Assembly (NCBI RefSeq): GCF_030684675.1
Contig: NZ_JAUXXZ010000023.1
Span: 62,001 to 126,000, forward strand
DNA length: 64,000 bases
Reading direction: 5' to 3'
Source of the DNA: Daejeonella sp.
GTDB taxonomy: Bacteria; Bacteroidota; Bacteroidia; Sphingobacteriales; Sphingobacteriaceae
A program made the position numbers and the translations under genes. Under the pieces are notes generated by a model, which saw nothing but the letters and a program-made list of their open reading frames with translations, was not told the DNA's origin and did not search any database. This document shows, in pieces, positions 1 through 7,951 of this stretch (the stretch's first letter is position 1; the number at the start of each line of letters is the position of its first letter).

Positions 1-561
1 CACCGGAAAGGCTGCCAGATTACCCCAGACTACCAGTGCAAGTGGAGATTCTGAATGAATTTTCTTGGTGAACATATTCCCTGCAGCCCATGAAAAGGCA
101 GCAAGAAGCATCAGAATCAGACCTGTAAAGGTGCTCCCACCATTAACATGATATCCCACAATCCCGATGCCGACGAAAGATATCAGGGAGCCGGCAATTT
201 TGAAAGGACTTGGCCGGTCGTGAAAGAACAAGAAAGCAAGGCCCATTGAAAAGAATACCTGAATCTGGAGAACGAGTGAAGCAAGCCCCGGAGATATCCC
301 AAGATGGATTCCGGTAAAAATGAACCCAAACTGCAGGGCGAAATTAAAGAGGCCGTAATATACAATCAACTTAACTGAGCCTTTGGGCCTGGGTATGAAA
401 AACACCCATGGTAGGGCCGAAAGGCCAAATCGAAGCGCACTTAACAGAAAGGGAGGGAAACTCTTTAATCCGATATAGACTGCAACAAAATTGACGCCCC
501 ATATCAACACGATGGCAAGAACCATGAGAAGATGTTTTGGAGGTAAATTTATCGTGTTCAT
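1..561 (-). CDS. EamA/DMT-family transporter, partial (C-terminus beyond window)
   Basis: A 187-codon open frame runs from an ATG at 561 off the left edge, so only the N-terminal part is present. It is an inner-membrane drug/metabolite transporter of the EamA type. The first helix reads VLIWGVNFVAVYIGL, followed by PPFLLSALRFGLSA and SPGLASLVLQIQVFF, which closely match the E. coli O-acetylserine/cysteine exporter EamA (YdeD) as I recall it. About five hydrophobic helices are visible, and the second EamA repeat begins at LLAAFSWAAGNMFTKK. The substrate cannot be read from sequence. Family assignment is firm; a cysteine-pathway exporter is the best guess. Confidence 0.85.
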   Translation of the reverse strand, partial: MNTINLPPKHLLMVLAIVLIWGVNFVAVYIGLKSFPPFLLSALRFGLSALPWVFFIPRPKGSVKLIVYYGLFNFALQFGFIFTGIHLGISPGLASLVLQIQVFFSMGLAFLFFHDRPSPFKIAGSLISFVGIGIVGYHVNGGSTFTGLILMLLAAFSWAAGNMFTKKIHSESPLALVVWGNLAAFPV

Positions 562-1187
562 TATTTTAATAACATGTAAGCATGATGAGCCTCCTTATTA
601 AATCATCCTCATTCTGATCCGAAACCTGTTTCCTTTACCAATGGACTGACTAGATTACTCATAAACCATAAAGCAGTCCGGTACTTTTTGAGTCTGTAAG
701 ATTCGAGTGGGGCAGGCCTCTTTACAAGGAGCGACAAATGTAGCCATCTTTACGAATCTGTATTGAAATTTTTGAAATAATCTGCCGAATGGTCCAAAAC
801 CTGTGGAATTCTCCTTCATTCGTTTTATTTCATATTCTCTTGACTATTCCGCCCTGATATAACTGAACAGGTTAATTAACGAGTTCGATATAGGCATTAC
901 TCTTCTAATCAGATTGAGGTTTCAGCTTTGAGCTGTAGAGAAGAATTGAGCGCTGAAATTTTACTCTCTCAACCCGATTGTACTATCGCGTTTCCTATTC
1001 CCTATTCCTACCTGATATCTTTCCCAGAGTTTGAACAGTCATTAATCCTTATTTTATAAAAAAGAACACAAGTTTTCATAATTACGGAAATTGATTTTTC
1101 AGTAAAACATTGAATAGCTGTTGTACAGTTTCAGCAAAGTATTTCCACAGACAGTGAGTCTACCTGCAAAGAAAGGGCATTCCAGAG
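562..1187. other. 626-bp intergenic region, no gene recognised
   Basis: This gap separates the partial EamA gene from the C-terminal end of the histidine kinase gene; both neighbours are read leftwards. I see no ORF resembling a known protein, no tRNA and no strong terminator. On the minus strand an AAGGAGG at about 591-597 precedes a five-codon ATG frame (MLTCY) ending just upstream of the EamA start. Shine-Dalgarno motifs are little used in this phylum, so I give it no function. Confidence 0.5.
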
Positions 1188-2459
1188 CTAATTCAATTTC
1201 GGCAAAGAAAAACAGACTGTAGTCCCCTTACCTAATGTACTTTCAATCCATAATTCGCCATGATGATTTACGATTAACTCTTTAGAAAAAATCAATCCGA
1301 GTCCACTGCCTTTTTCATTGGCGGTACCGCGCATTGTCGTTCGCCTATTCATATCGAAAAGTGATTTCAAGGAATCATGGCTCATGCCAACACCTTCGTC
1401 CCTGACTAAAAAAGTCAATTTATCCTCAGCTTCTATTGCAGAGAAAATAATGGTTTGGTTACTATGGCTAAATTTAACAGCATTAGCTGTTAAATTTCTT
1501 ATAACGAATGAAATCTGCTCCAAATCGGCTATAATGCCGATTGCCGGCGAGATATTGTTTTTAAAAACTATGTTTTTCTTAAGAGCCGCCTGATTGAAAA
1601 ACAGTTTTATTTTTTCAACCACCTGATAGAGATCTATCTGTTCAGGTTTAATCTTACTTTCAGAATTATCAGCATAGTAAGTTTGTGTTGCCCATGCTAA
1701 AATATTATCCAGTGTTTCCAGCGAAAGGTCTACGCTTTTCTGTAAATCAGCAGTTAAGCTTTTCTTTTCGTTTTCTGTCAATTCATTGTTCACCATAAGT
1801 TCCAGTATCCCCTTTGCATCTACAAAGGGGGTACGCATATCATGCCCAATGACAGTAAGCATCCTATTCTTAAACATGATCGAATTCTCAAGGGCTAATT
1901 TTTGGTCTTGTATAATTTTTTCGGATCGTTTAGCATTATTAAAGACTACGATATAAATAAAAGAAATGGCGATTAAGGGAATTACGGTGTTTATAAGATA
2001 AAATACAGGTGCTGCTTTGGGTAAGGGAAAGTAGGGAAAATAAAATTGCTGATGTAAATTAATAATTACAGCAACCATAAGTATGATCAGAATACTAATT
2101 ATTTTATATCGGGTACTCTTACTGAAAATTGCCAAACAGATGAGGGCAATGATCAAATAATTTTGATTGCCAAGTTTGGTTCCAAATGCTAAACATGAAT
2201 AAATAATCCAGATGGTGGTGCTTATCGGCAAAAAGTACCGTACAAGGTTTATAGCTTTAAAATAGCAAAGTACCAGCGAAAAAGTCATAATTCCCGCAAG
2301 TGCAATCAGGGATATGGCATAAGGTACCGAGTCTCTTCCAAAAAATGCACTGATAAGCGCCATAACACCACTAGTGGCACTAATAGCACTCATTATTTTA
2401 ACAAAGGAACTATCCGCAAATCCGGTTTCGCCGTTCCTTAAAAAATAGTGGTTTGACAT
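1188..2459 (-). CDS. Membrane sensor histidine kinase (orphan)
   Basis: The 423-residue protein has about six hydrophobic helices in residues 20-175, a short linker, a HisKA dimerisation helix with phospho-acceptor His206 (VIGHDMRTPF), and a HATPase_c domain. The ATPase shows an N-box (NLTANAVKFS, about 333-342), a G1 box (DEGVGMS) and a G2 box (GSGLGLIFSKEL). It would autophosphorylate and pass phosphate to an unknown response regulator. No receiver gene is adjacent, so the partner is encoded elsewhere. No periplasmic sensor domain is evident, so any signal is probably sensed in or near the membrane. The kinase class is clear; the stimulus is unknown. Confidence 0.9.
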   Translation of the reverse strand: MSNHYFLRNGETGFADSSFVKIMSAISATSGVMALISAFFGRDSVPYAISLIALAGIMTFSLVLCYFKAINLVRYFLPISTTIWIIYSCLAFGTKLGNQNYLIIALICLAIFSKSTRYKIISILIILMVAVIINLHQQFYFPYFPLPKAAPVFYLINTVIPLIAISFIYIVVFNNAKRSEKIIQDQKLALENSIMFKNRMLTVIGHDMRTPFVDAKGILELMVNNELTENEKKSLTADLQKSVDLSLETLDNILAWATQTYYADNSESKIKPEQIDLYQVVEKIKLFFNQAALKKNIVFKNNISPAIGIIADLEQISFVIRNLTANAVKFSHSNQTIIFSAIEAEDKLTFLVRDEGVGMSHDSLKSLFDMNRRTTMRGTANEKGSGLGLIFSKELIVNHHGELWIESTLGKGTTVCFSLPKLN

Positions 2460-2913
2460 ATGGTTAAAATTTATCCGAATATAATACTTAAAAAAATAAA
2501 GCAGGAAAGGAAGAATATGATCTCAGCTATTAAAATTAATTAAAGGACAAATTGTCTTAAGATTTATTAACTTATAGAAAAGTATGTCTTAGGTCCTACC
2601 CCTCCCCAGGGTTTTCATTAACTATATAATTTTTAAACTAATGATGCACAAAAGAACTAACATACGCCAACTATAAGCAAGAGCATTCTGAAGCCCAGAA
2701 ACTACTTTACAAAATCCCCCGCCGCGTGATTGACAAAGAAATTAAATAGAAAAAGCATAAAAATTGTCCCCATAAAAGTTAAAAACGGATCTTTTGTAGC
2801 TGGAACGATCGGATGGTCATTCCTCCAGTATCGCCAACAGGCAAAACCAAAATTTTAAACGAGTTGAATCTAAGTGCGTTCGCATAAACGTATATAACAT
2901 ATCAAATTTGTTC
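2460..2913. other. Intergenic region, nothing firmly recognised
   Basis: This 454-bp AT-rich stretch lies between the divergently transcribed histidine kinase and PldA-like genes and should hold both promoters. A short frame near 2665-2749 ends QKLLYKIPRRVIDKEIK and looks coding-like, but it has no usable start and I do not recognise it. No hairpin terminator or RNA gene is evident. Confidence 0.4.
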
Positions 2914-3921
2914 ATGAAAACTCTCCTGGCCTATACTGCAATTTGTTTTTTAATAAATAACACCAGCTTTGCACAGGTTAAGATAGATGCTGCAGATTCC
3001 ATCCACAAAGAAGTAAATCAGGAATATATCGAGCGATATAAAGAAAACCGCGAACTATCCTATACTAGTCCTTTCGGGGAGATAGGCGCTCCTGCTAAAT
3101 TTATTATCGAGGGGCGGCTCACCACCACTTACTTAATAATTGCCAGTAAACACTTGCCGGTATCACTTGCGCTAATTCCTGATTTTACAGTTAAAGTGCT
3201 CAATGAACGGTCGGCCGGAGTGCGCACCTCTAGCTTTAGGCTTGGAGCAGCAGCCTATGTGCGGTTAAACAACGATGCTGAACATTATAAATATGCTGAG
3301 CTAAGTTTTACCCATCATTCTAACGGACAGGATGGCAATGCCTTAAACCCAGACGGCACAATAAACACGTATAATGGCAATTTCAACACCAATTACATCA
3401 CTGCTTTGTACAGGTTTGGCCATTTTCAGAATCAGGATCCTCAGCATACTGCATATTCTTCATTTAATCATCGCGTAGGTGTAGAAATACATAAGGGTTT
3501 TAGCTATGAGCCCATCTTAAAAAACGATTATGGTTTTACCCGGATCCTGTATAGCTTTTCCTTCAGGAGGTACAACCTATATAAAGAAAATGGCAGATCG
3601 TGGAAAAAGTTGAAAAACAGAGAGAACGATGACCAGAAGGTATTGGAAAAGGAATTGATTCGGGTGAACGCTGATTTATCTTATGCCGTTAATCCGATGG
3701 CTGAATACAAATTTGGATCAGCAAAGAAAAGACTAAATGCAGAGGTTTCATTCAACTACAGCATGCCTTTTATGCAGAACGCATTTCTGATGGCTTCCGC
3801 CGGATATTATGGCGAGGATCCATACAATATCTATTACACAAATCAGTATAGTTATATCCGTTTGGGGATTTCCAGCGGATTTATAAAGAATAAGATTCGT
3901 TCATTGCAATACTTAAAATGA
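2914..3921 (+). CDS. Phospholipase A1 (OmpPLA/PldA)-like outer-membrane beta-barrel protein
   Basis: The 335-residue exported protein begins with a signal peptide, MKTLLAYTAICFLINNTSFAQ. I chose the ATG at 2914 over an in-frame TTG at 2908 because it starts directly with the Lys and hydrophobic core. Residues 134-138 read HHSNG inside an amphipathic strand (YAELSFTHHSNGQDG), matching the H-x-S-N-G active-site motif of E. coli PldA (His142, Ser144). A downstream Asn in NFNTNYITALYRFG could be the third catalytic residue. Alternating beta strands with aromatic belts continue to the C-terminus. PldA hydrolyses phospholipids that reach the outer leaflet. Length exceeds E. coli PldA, so the assignment is to the superfamily, not proven activity. 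Confidence 0.6.
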   Translation: MKTLLAYTAICFLINNTSFAQVKIDAADSIHKEVNQEYIERYKENRELSYTSPFGEIGAPAKFIIEGRLTTTYLIIASKHLPVSLALIPDFTVKVLNERSAGVRTSSFRLGAAAYVRLNNDAEHYKYAELSFTHHSNGQDGNALNPDGTINTYNGNFNTNYITALYRFGHFQNQDPQHTAYSSFNHRVGVEIHKGFSYEPILKNDYGFTRILYSFSFRRYNLYKENGRSWKKLKNRENDDQKVLEKELIRVNADLSYAVNPMAEYKFGSAKKRLNAEVSFNYSMPFMQNAFLMASAGYYGEDPYNIYYTNQYSYIRLGISSGFIKNKIRSLQYLK

Positions 3922-4107
3922 GGGATTCTTATTTTCGCTAATGAATGTAGATTGAGCTATAACGTGCCAAAATGTGTCAGCAAACGTGTCAATAAACCTT
4001 AAAATCCTTATAATTATATCTACAAATTAAGTATTAATTCTAGACACAAGGTAAGCCATCAAATAGCATAAATACCCCCTCAAGCAGGCCGGCGACACCT
4101 TGCAGCA

Positions 4108-4137
4108 TAAAAAAGCCTCAGAGAATATCTCCGAGGC
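4108..4137 (-). terminator. Rho-independent terminator-like hairpin
   Basis: Arms GCCTCAGAG (4115-4123) and CTCCGAGGC (4129-4137) form a 9-bp stem with one mismatch. Read on the minus strand it is followed by a run of six T. It would terminate a leftward transcript entering from about 4150, where only a degenerate tRNA-like 3' end is found. Confidence 0.6.
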
Positions 4138-4143
4138 CTGTGC

Positions 4144-4253
4144 ACCCAACTGTGCGTTTCTCGAACCACTTTATGGATGATTTGAAGCGATTAGTGGATC
4201 TATGTGCTTGAAACAAGGTTTTGATAAGAACCCAACTGTGCGTTTCTCGAACC
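4144..4253. repeat. Two direct copies of a 24-bp tRNA T-arm-like sequence
   Basis: An identical 24-bp sequence, starting ACCCAACTGTGCG and ending CTCGAACC, occurs at 4144-4167 and 4230-4253, 86 bp apart. On the minus strand it reads GGTTCGAG...GTTGGGT, followed in the first copy by GCAC and the terminator at 4108. That layout mimics the 3' end of a tRNA gene plus its terminator, like the genuine tRNA-Met at 10.5 kb. No cloverleaf can be completed, so it looks like a remnant or an integration scar. Confidence 0.5.
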
Positions 4254-4434
4254 GGGAAACTTAAATACATTTCATTTAAGTAATGTCCGTGACACCACTA
4301 ACTCGGTTTTTTATCCATAGTTTAAGGTCACTATCGATAATAATTAACGGTAACATATCGGCAATTCAAAGGAAAATTACCCCTCTTAAAAGAAGCATTC
4401 GTCTAAAAAGATAAAATTCGCTAAATAGCATAAG

Positions 4435-5439
4435 ATGATCTTACCAAGGCTCAACATAGATAAATATCTGCCTCCATTATTACACATGTTAGGATGGTTT
4501 GCCTACATTTTAATGGTTTACATTGGAAATGCGTCAAGGGTAAGTTCCTATTCTTTATTAGTTCATCAGGGCTTAGGCATCGTATGCCAGGGGATAATCT
4601 TTTATGCAAACTTCATTTATCTGCTCCCCTTCATTTTTAAAAGGATCAGGCTTATTAGTTGGATCTTTATTAATCTGCTATTGATCGTCTTTTTATCTGC
4701 TTTTTTTGTCTGGGTTCAGTATGCATTTAATTATCATACCACCCTATCCGACAGGCACTATATTCTAGATATCTTCATACGTATTATTAATAATGTAGCA
4801 TTTCTTGGACTTGCTATGATCATACGGTTCAGTATTGATTGGTTTAAACAGAAATATAATGAAAATGAATTGGAGAATAAAACACTTAAAACAGAGCTTG
4901 CTTTTTTAAAAACACAGATCAATCCTCACTTTCTGTTCAATGCACTCAACAACTTGTATGCGTTGTCATTAAAGAATTCTCCTGAAGCTCCTCAATCCAT
5001 TTTACAGATCTCAAAGATCATGCGTTATTTGCTTTACGAGACCAATGACTCGAAGGTTCAACTGAGTAAAGAAATAGAGATCATTCAGGATTATATAGCC
5101 CTGCAGCAATTAAAATCCAAAATAAAAACTGAAGGACTATTTACGATAACCGGAGATTCTGAATTAATCAATATTGAACCTTTATTGCTGCTTCCGTTGG
5201 TTGAAAATGTATTTAAGCATGGTGCGGCGCCAATGAAGATACAACTAACTATAACGAGCAAAACAATAACATTCGGAACTGTTAATCTTAAAAAAACAGA
5301 ACAGAAAACAGCGGAAGGCATTGGCCTGCAAAATCTAAAAAGACGACTTGAACTACTTTATCCAGATCAATATCAATTGGATATTGATGAAAAAGAAGGC
5401 AACTTTATAGCAGAGATGATTATACAATATAAATCATGA
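4435..5439 (+). CDS. LytS/YehU-type sensor histidine kinase
   Basis: The 334-residue protein has four transmembrane helices (about 14-140), then a His_kinase (PF06580) domain with phospho-acceptor His165 in KTQINPHFLFNALNNL and a HATPase domain with LLLLPLVENVFKHG and the G box GIGLQNLKRRLELLY. It lacks periplasmic domains. Its stop overlaps the start of the LytTR regulator by 4 bp, so the two are co-transcribed and translationally coupled. The pair directly precedes an ABC exporter and an outer-membrane receptor on the same strand, the usual arrangement for envelope-stress or peptide-sensing control. The signal is unknown. Confidence 0.92.
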   Translation: MILPRLNIDKYLPPLLHMLGWFAYILMVYIGNASRVSSYSLLVHQGLGIVCQGIIFYANFIYLLPFIFKRIRLISWIFINLLLIVFLSAFFVWVQYAFNYHTTLSDRHYILDIFIRIINNVAFLGLAMIIRFSIDWFKQKYNENELENKTLKTELAFLKTQINPHFLFNALNNLYALSLKNSPEAPQSILQISKIMRYLLYETNDSKVQLSKEIEIIQDYIALQQLKSKIKTEGLFTITGDSELINIEPLLLLPLVENVFKHGAAPMKIQLTITSKTITFGTVNLKKTEQKTAEGIGLQNLKRRLELLYPDQYQLDIDEKEGNFIAEMIIQYKS

Positions 5440-6116
5440 TCAGATGTATTGCGATAGATGATGAGTTTCTGGCCTTAGAGGTTATAGAAAATTATGTTGA
5501 ACGGTTGCCGCATGTCCAATTGGTAAAAACATTTACGAATGCGCTGGAATCGATATCGTTTCTCAATCAGGAACAACCTGACCTTATCTTTCTGGATATT
5601 GATATGCCCGAGATCAATGGCATTGAGTTTCTCAAATCATTGAATAAACCTCCCTTAGCCATTTTTACAACAGCTTACTCTCAATTTGCACCAGAAGCAT
5701 TTGATCTTGATGCTGTTGATTACCTCATCAAGCCCATTCCTTTTGAACGCTTTTTAAAAGCAATACAGAAAGTAGAGCAAAGGATGAATTCCACAGCCGA
5801 TAAGAACAACCAGCCCTATCTGTTCATCAAATCAGATTATAAGACATTCAGGGTTGATTTTGATGATATTCTGTTTATTGAAGGGATGAAAGATTTTATA
5901 TCCGTACGCACCTCCAACCAGGAAATTCCAACACTGTTAACCATAAGTGGAATCCTTGAAAAATTACCTGCATCTAATTTTATACGTGTCCACCGTTCCT
6001 TTGTAATAGCGTTGAACAAAATAAGCAGCATTGAACGCGGCCATATCTTTATCGGCGAGTTCAAAATCCCTATCGGAGATATGTATCGCGATGAGCTGAT
6101 GAAAAGGATCGTCTGA
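5436..6116 (+). CDS. LytTR-family response regulator
   Basis: The 226-residue protein has an N-terminal receiver domain (acidic pocket D8/D9, phospho-acceptor D54 in IFLDIDMPEI, Lys in YLIKPIPFERF) and a C-terminal LytTR DNA-binding domain from about residue 125 (KTFRVDFDDILFIEGMKDFI through FIRVHRSFVIALNKI). It is the cognate partner of the LytS kinase by the 4-bp ATGA overlap. LytTR proteins bind paired direct repeats upstream of their targets. The nearest candidates are the ABC transporter genes starting 136 bp downstream. Confidence 0.93.
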   Translation: MIRCIAIDDEFLALEVIENYVERLPHVQLVKTFTNALESISFLNQEQPDLIFLDIDMPEINGIEFLKSLNKPPLAIFTTAYSQFAPEAFDLDAVDYLIKPIPFERFLKAIQKVEQRMNSTADKNNQPYLFIKSDYKTFRVDFDDILFIEGMKDFISVRTSNQEIPTLLTISGILEKLPASNFIRVHRSFVIALNKISSIERGHIFIGEFKIPIGDMYRDELMKRIV

Positions 6117-6252
6117 CCTTCATTTTTGCAGGCATCTTTTTTTAACCCCCCTATTCTGACCGTTCACCTCCAAAATCAGGTCATTGATGAATTTATTCTT
6201 CAATTGGACAAGTCGCCTGTTTCTTTGATGACATTATTAGTTAAACACGAAT

Positions 6253-7149
6253 ATGTCATCAATAGTAAAGACAACAAATCTGGATTACTCCTTTAACGCC
6301 GGAGAAAAGATCCTGGATAATATCAATTTGGATATCCCGGACGGAAGCATTTATGGTTTTCTTGGCCCGAATGGTGCCGGAAAAACAACCACACTACGGT
6401 TATTGCTTGGTCTGCTTCAGATTAAAACACCTGGCATCAGGATATTGGGACGGGATTTCAAAAGCAACCGGATCTCAATTCTCCGGTCTATCGGTTCGCT
6501 GATTGAACAGCCCTCGTTATACCTCCACCTTACCGGTAATGAAAATCTTGAGATCTTCCGCTTATCCTATGATCTTCCCAAGTCGCGAATTGCAGAAGTC
6601 TTGACTATTGTTGGCCTAAGGGACGCGGCAAATAAAAAGACAAAGGCATATTCTTTAGGGATGAAACAACGGCTTGCGATAGCTATTGCTTTACTTCATG
6701 ACCCGGAACTTTTGATCCTGGATGAACCTACTAACGGACTGGATCCAAATGGCATCGTTGAAATCCGAGATCTGATAAGCAAGCTAAACCAACAACATGG
6801 CAAAACCATTATTATCTCCAGTCACCTGCTCTCTGAAGTAGAAAAAATAGTTACTCACGTAGGGATCATCCATCACGGCAAATTACTCTTCCAGGGTACC
6901 TTTCCTGAATTACAGAAATTGCAGTCCAACCATTCCTTCATCGAAATTAACACCAGTGATAATATAAAAGCTATGGATATTCTGGGTGGGGCAATTTCAA
7001 AGAGTAATATGCTGCGGGTACATTATAAAAACGACAAACAACTGGCAGAGATTAACCGAACATTGGTTTTGAAAGACTTTGAGGTATATCATCTGGCTCG
7101 TGTAAAGAATGACCTCGAAGAGATATTTATGGAACTAATTGCTGAATGA
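6253..7149 (+). CDS. ABC transporter ATP-binding protein (bacitracin/lantibiotic-export type)
   Basis: This 298-residue ATPase has Walker A GPNGAGKTT (38-46), a Q-loop near IEQPSLY, signature SLGMKQ (about 134-139), Walker B LLILDEP (about 153-159) and H-loop SSHLL. The C-terminal extension is typical of BcrA-like subunits of ABC-2 exporters. It overlaps its permease gene by 4 bp. Placed directly after the LytS/LytTR genes, it is probably their regulatory target. Substrates of this class include peptide antibiotics, but nothing in the sequence fixes this one. Confidence 0.9.
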   Translation: MSSIVKTTNLDYSFNAGEKILDNINLDIPDGSIYGFLGPNGAGKTTTLRLLLGLLQIKTPGIRILGRDFKSNRISILRSIGSLIEQPSLYLHLTGNENLEIFRLSYDLPKSRIAEVLTIVGLRDAANKKTKAYSLGMKQRLAIAIALLHDPELLILDEPTNGLDPNGIVEIRDLISKLNQQHGKTIIISSHLLSEVEKIVTHVGIIHHGKLLFQGTFPELQKLQSNHSFIEINTSDNIKAMDILGGAISKSNMLRVHYKNDKQLAEINRTLVLKDFEVYHLARVKNDLEEIFMELIAE

Positions 7150-7925
7150 TCATGAAAAGATTTTTTTTAAATACAAAAACTGAGTTCCTGAAAAGTAAAG
7201 GAACAGCAGCAGTGTGGCTCACTATTCTGGCTGCACTATTTATCCCTGTCATTTATGCCATGGTGTGTTTGGAACGCCCTGATGTGATGGTTAAAAAGAT
7301 CAATTCTGATCCATGGATGGCTTTCCTAAGAATGAACTGGAAAAATGTAGCCGCGGTCATTCTTCCACTTTATTGTGTACTGATGACCAGTCTGATCATA
7401 CAAATTGAATACCGGAACAATACCTGGAAACAGGTTTATACCCTTCCGCGAAAATTTGCAGATGTGTTCTTTTCTAAATTTATTGTTATCCATTCGTTCC
7501 TCATTGGATTTATTCTGCTATTCAGCAGCGCAATAATTATATCCGGATTATCAGTTGCTCGGCTCAATCCGGCATATCATCTTCTAAGTAAAGATATTCC
7601 ATGGATGATGCTACTGATTATAGCATCAAGAATCTATCTCGGCCTGTTCGCCATAACAATTGTACAGTACTGGTTAAGCCTTCGATTTAAGAATTTTGTC
7701 GTTTCGTTGGGGATTGGCATGGGCCTTTGGATTACTGGTATAGTGTTGATGGATTGGGACAAGATCGTCTATTACCCATACATGTATTCAACGTTTATGT
7801 TCTTTACAGATTTTGATAAAAATCCCGAAACGCTTGTACAGTTGAGCCTGTGTTCAATTATTAGTTCTGTCTTGTTCCTGACCTTATCCTTCCGGGATAT
7901 TTATCTATTACCTGAACGGGGATAA
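7146..7925 (+). CDS. ABC-2 type permease
   Basis: The 259-residue protein has six predicted hydrophobic helices (about 22-40, 60-80, 105-130, 150-175, 185-200, 232-252) and the N-terminal NTKTEFLKSKGTAA segment common to ABC-2 permeases paired with BcrA-like ATPases. Two start codons, MIM at 7146 and 7152, are possible; the first gives the 4-bp overlap with the ATPase gene. It forms the membrane channel of the exporter. The next gene, an outer-membrane receptor, starts only 26 bp downstream. Confidence 0.88.
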   Translation: MIMKRFFLNTKTEFLKSKGTAAVWLTILAALFIPVIYAMVCLERPDVMVKKINSDPWMAFLRMNWKNVAAVILPLYCVLMTSLIIQIEYRNNTWKQVYTLPRKFADVFFSKFIVIHSFLIGFILLFSSAIIISGLSVARLNPAYHLLSKDIPWMMLLIIASRIYLGLFAITIVQYWLSLRFKNFVVSLGIGMGLWITGIVLMDWDKIVYYPYMYSTFMFFTDFDKNPETLVQLSLCSIISSVLFLTLSFRDIYLLPERG

Positions 7926-7951
7926 TCTTAAAAACTTCTAAATCAATACAA

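Larger units (their letters stand above)
3922..4434. other. Intergenic region with a hairpin and a duplicated tRNA-end-like motif
   Basis: The 513-bp gap between the PldA-like gene and the LytS gene contains no supported ORF. Its middle holds a minus-strand terminator-like hairpin and two copies of a 24-bp sequence resembling a tRNA T-arm, listed separately. The final 130 bp before 4435 must contain the promoter of the two-component operon, but I see no convincing TAnnTTTG box there. Confidence 0.5.

Noticed and set aside
183-365. 60-residue ORF inside the partial EamA gene
   Set aside because: It is a shadow in another frame; the true frame runs from 561 to the window edge with clear EamA motifs.
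576-600. Shine-Dalgarno AAGGAGG with a five-codon mini-ORF before the EamA gene
   Set aside because: Shine-Dalgarno sites have little role in this phylum and a five-codon frame can occur by chance; there is no terminator to make it a leader.
2665-2749. Short frame ending KIPRRVIDKEIK
   Set aside because: It looks coding-like but has no start codon and only about 30 codons; no known family could be named.
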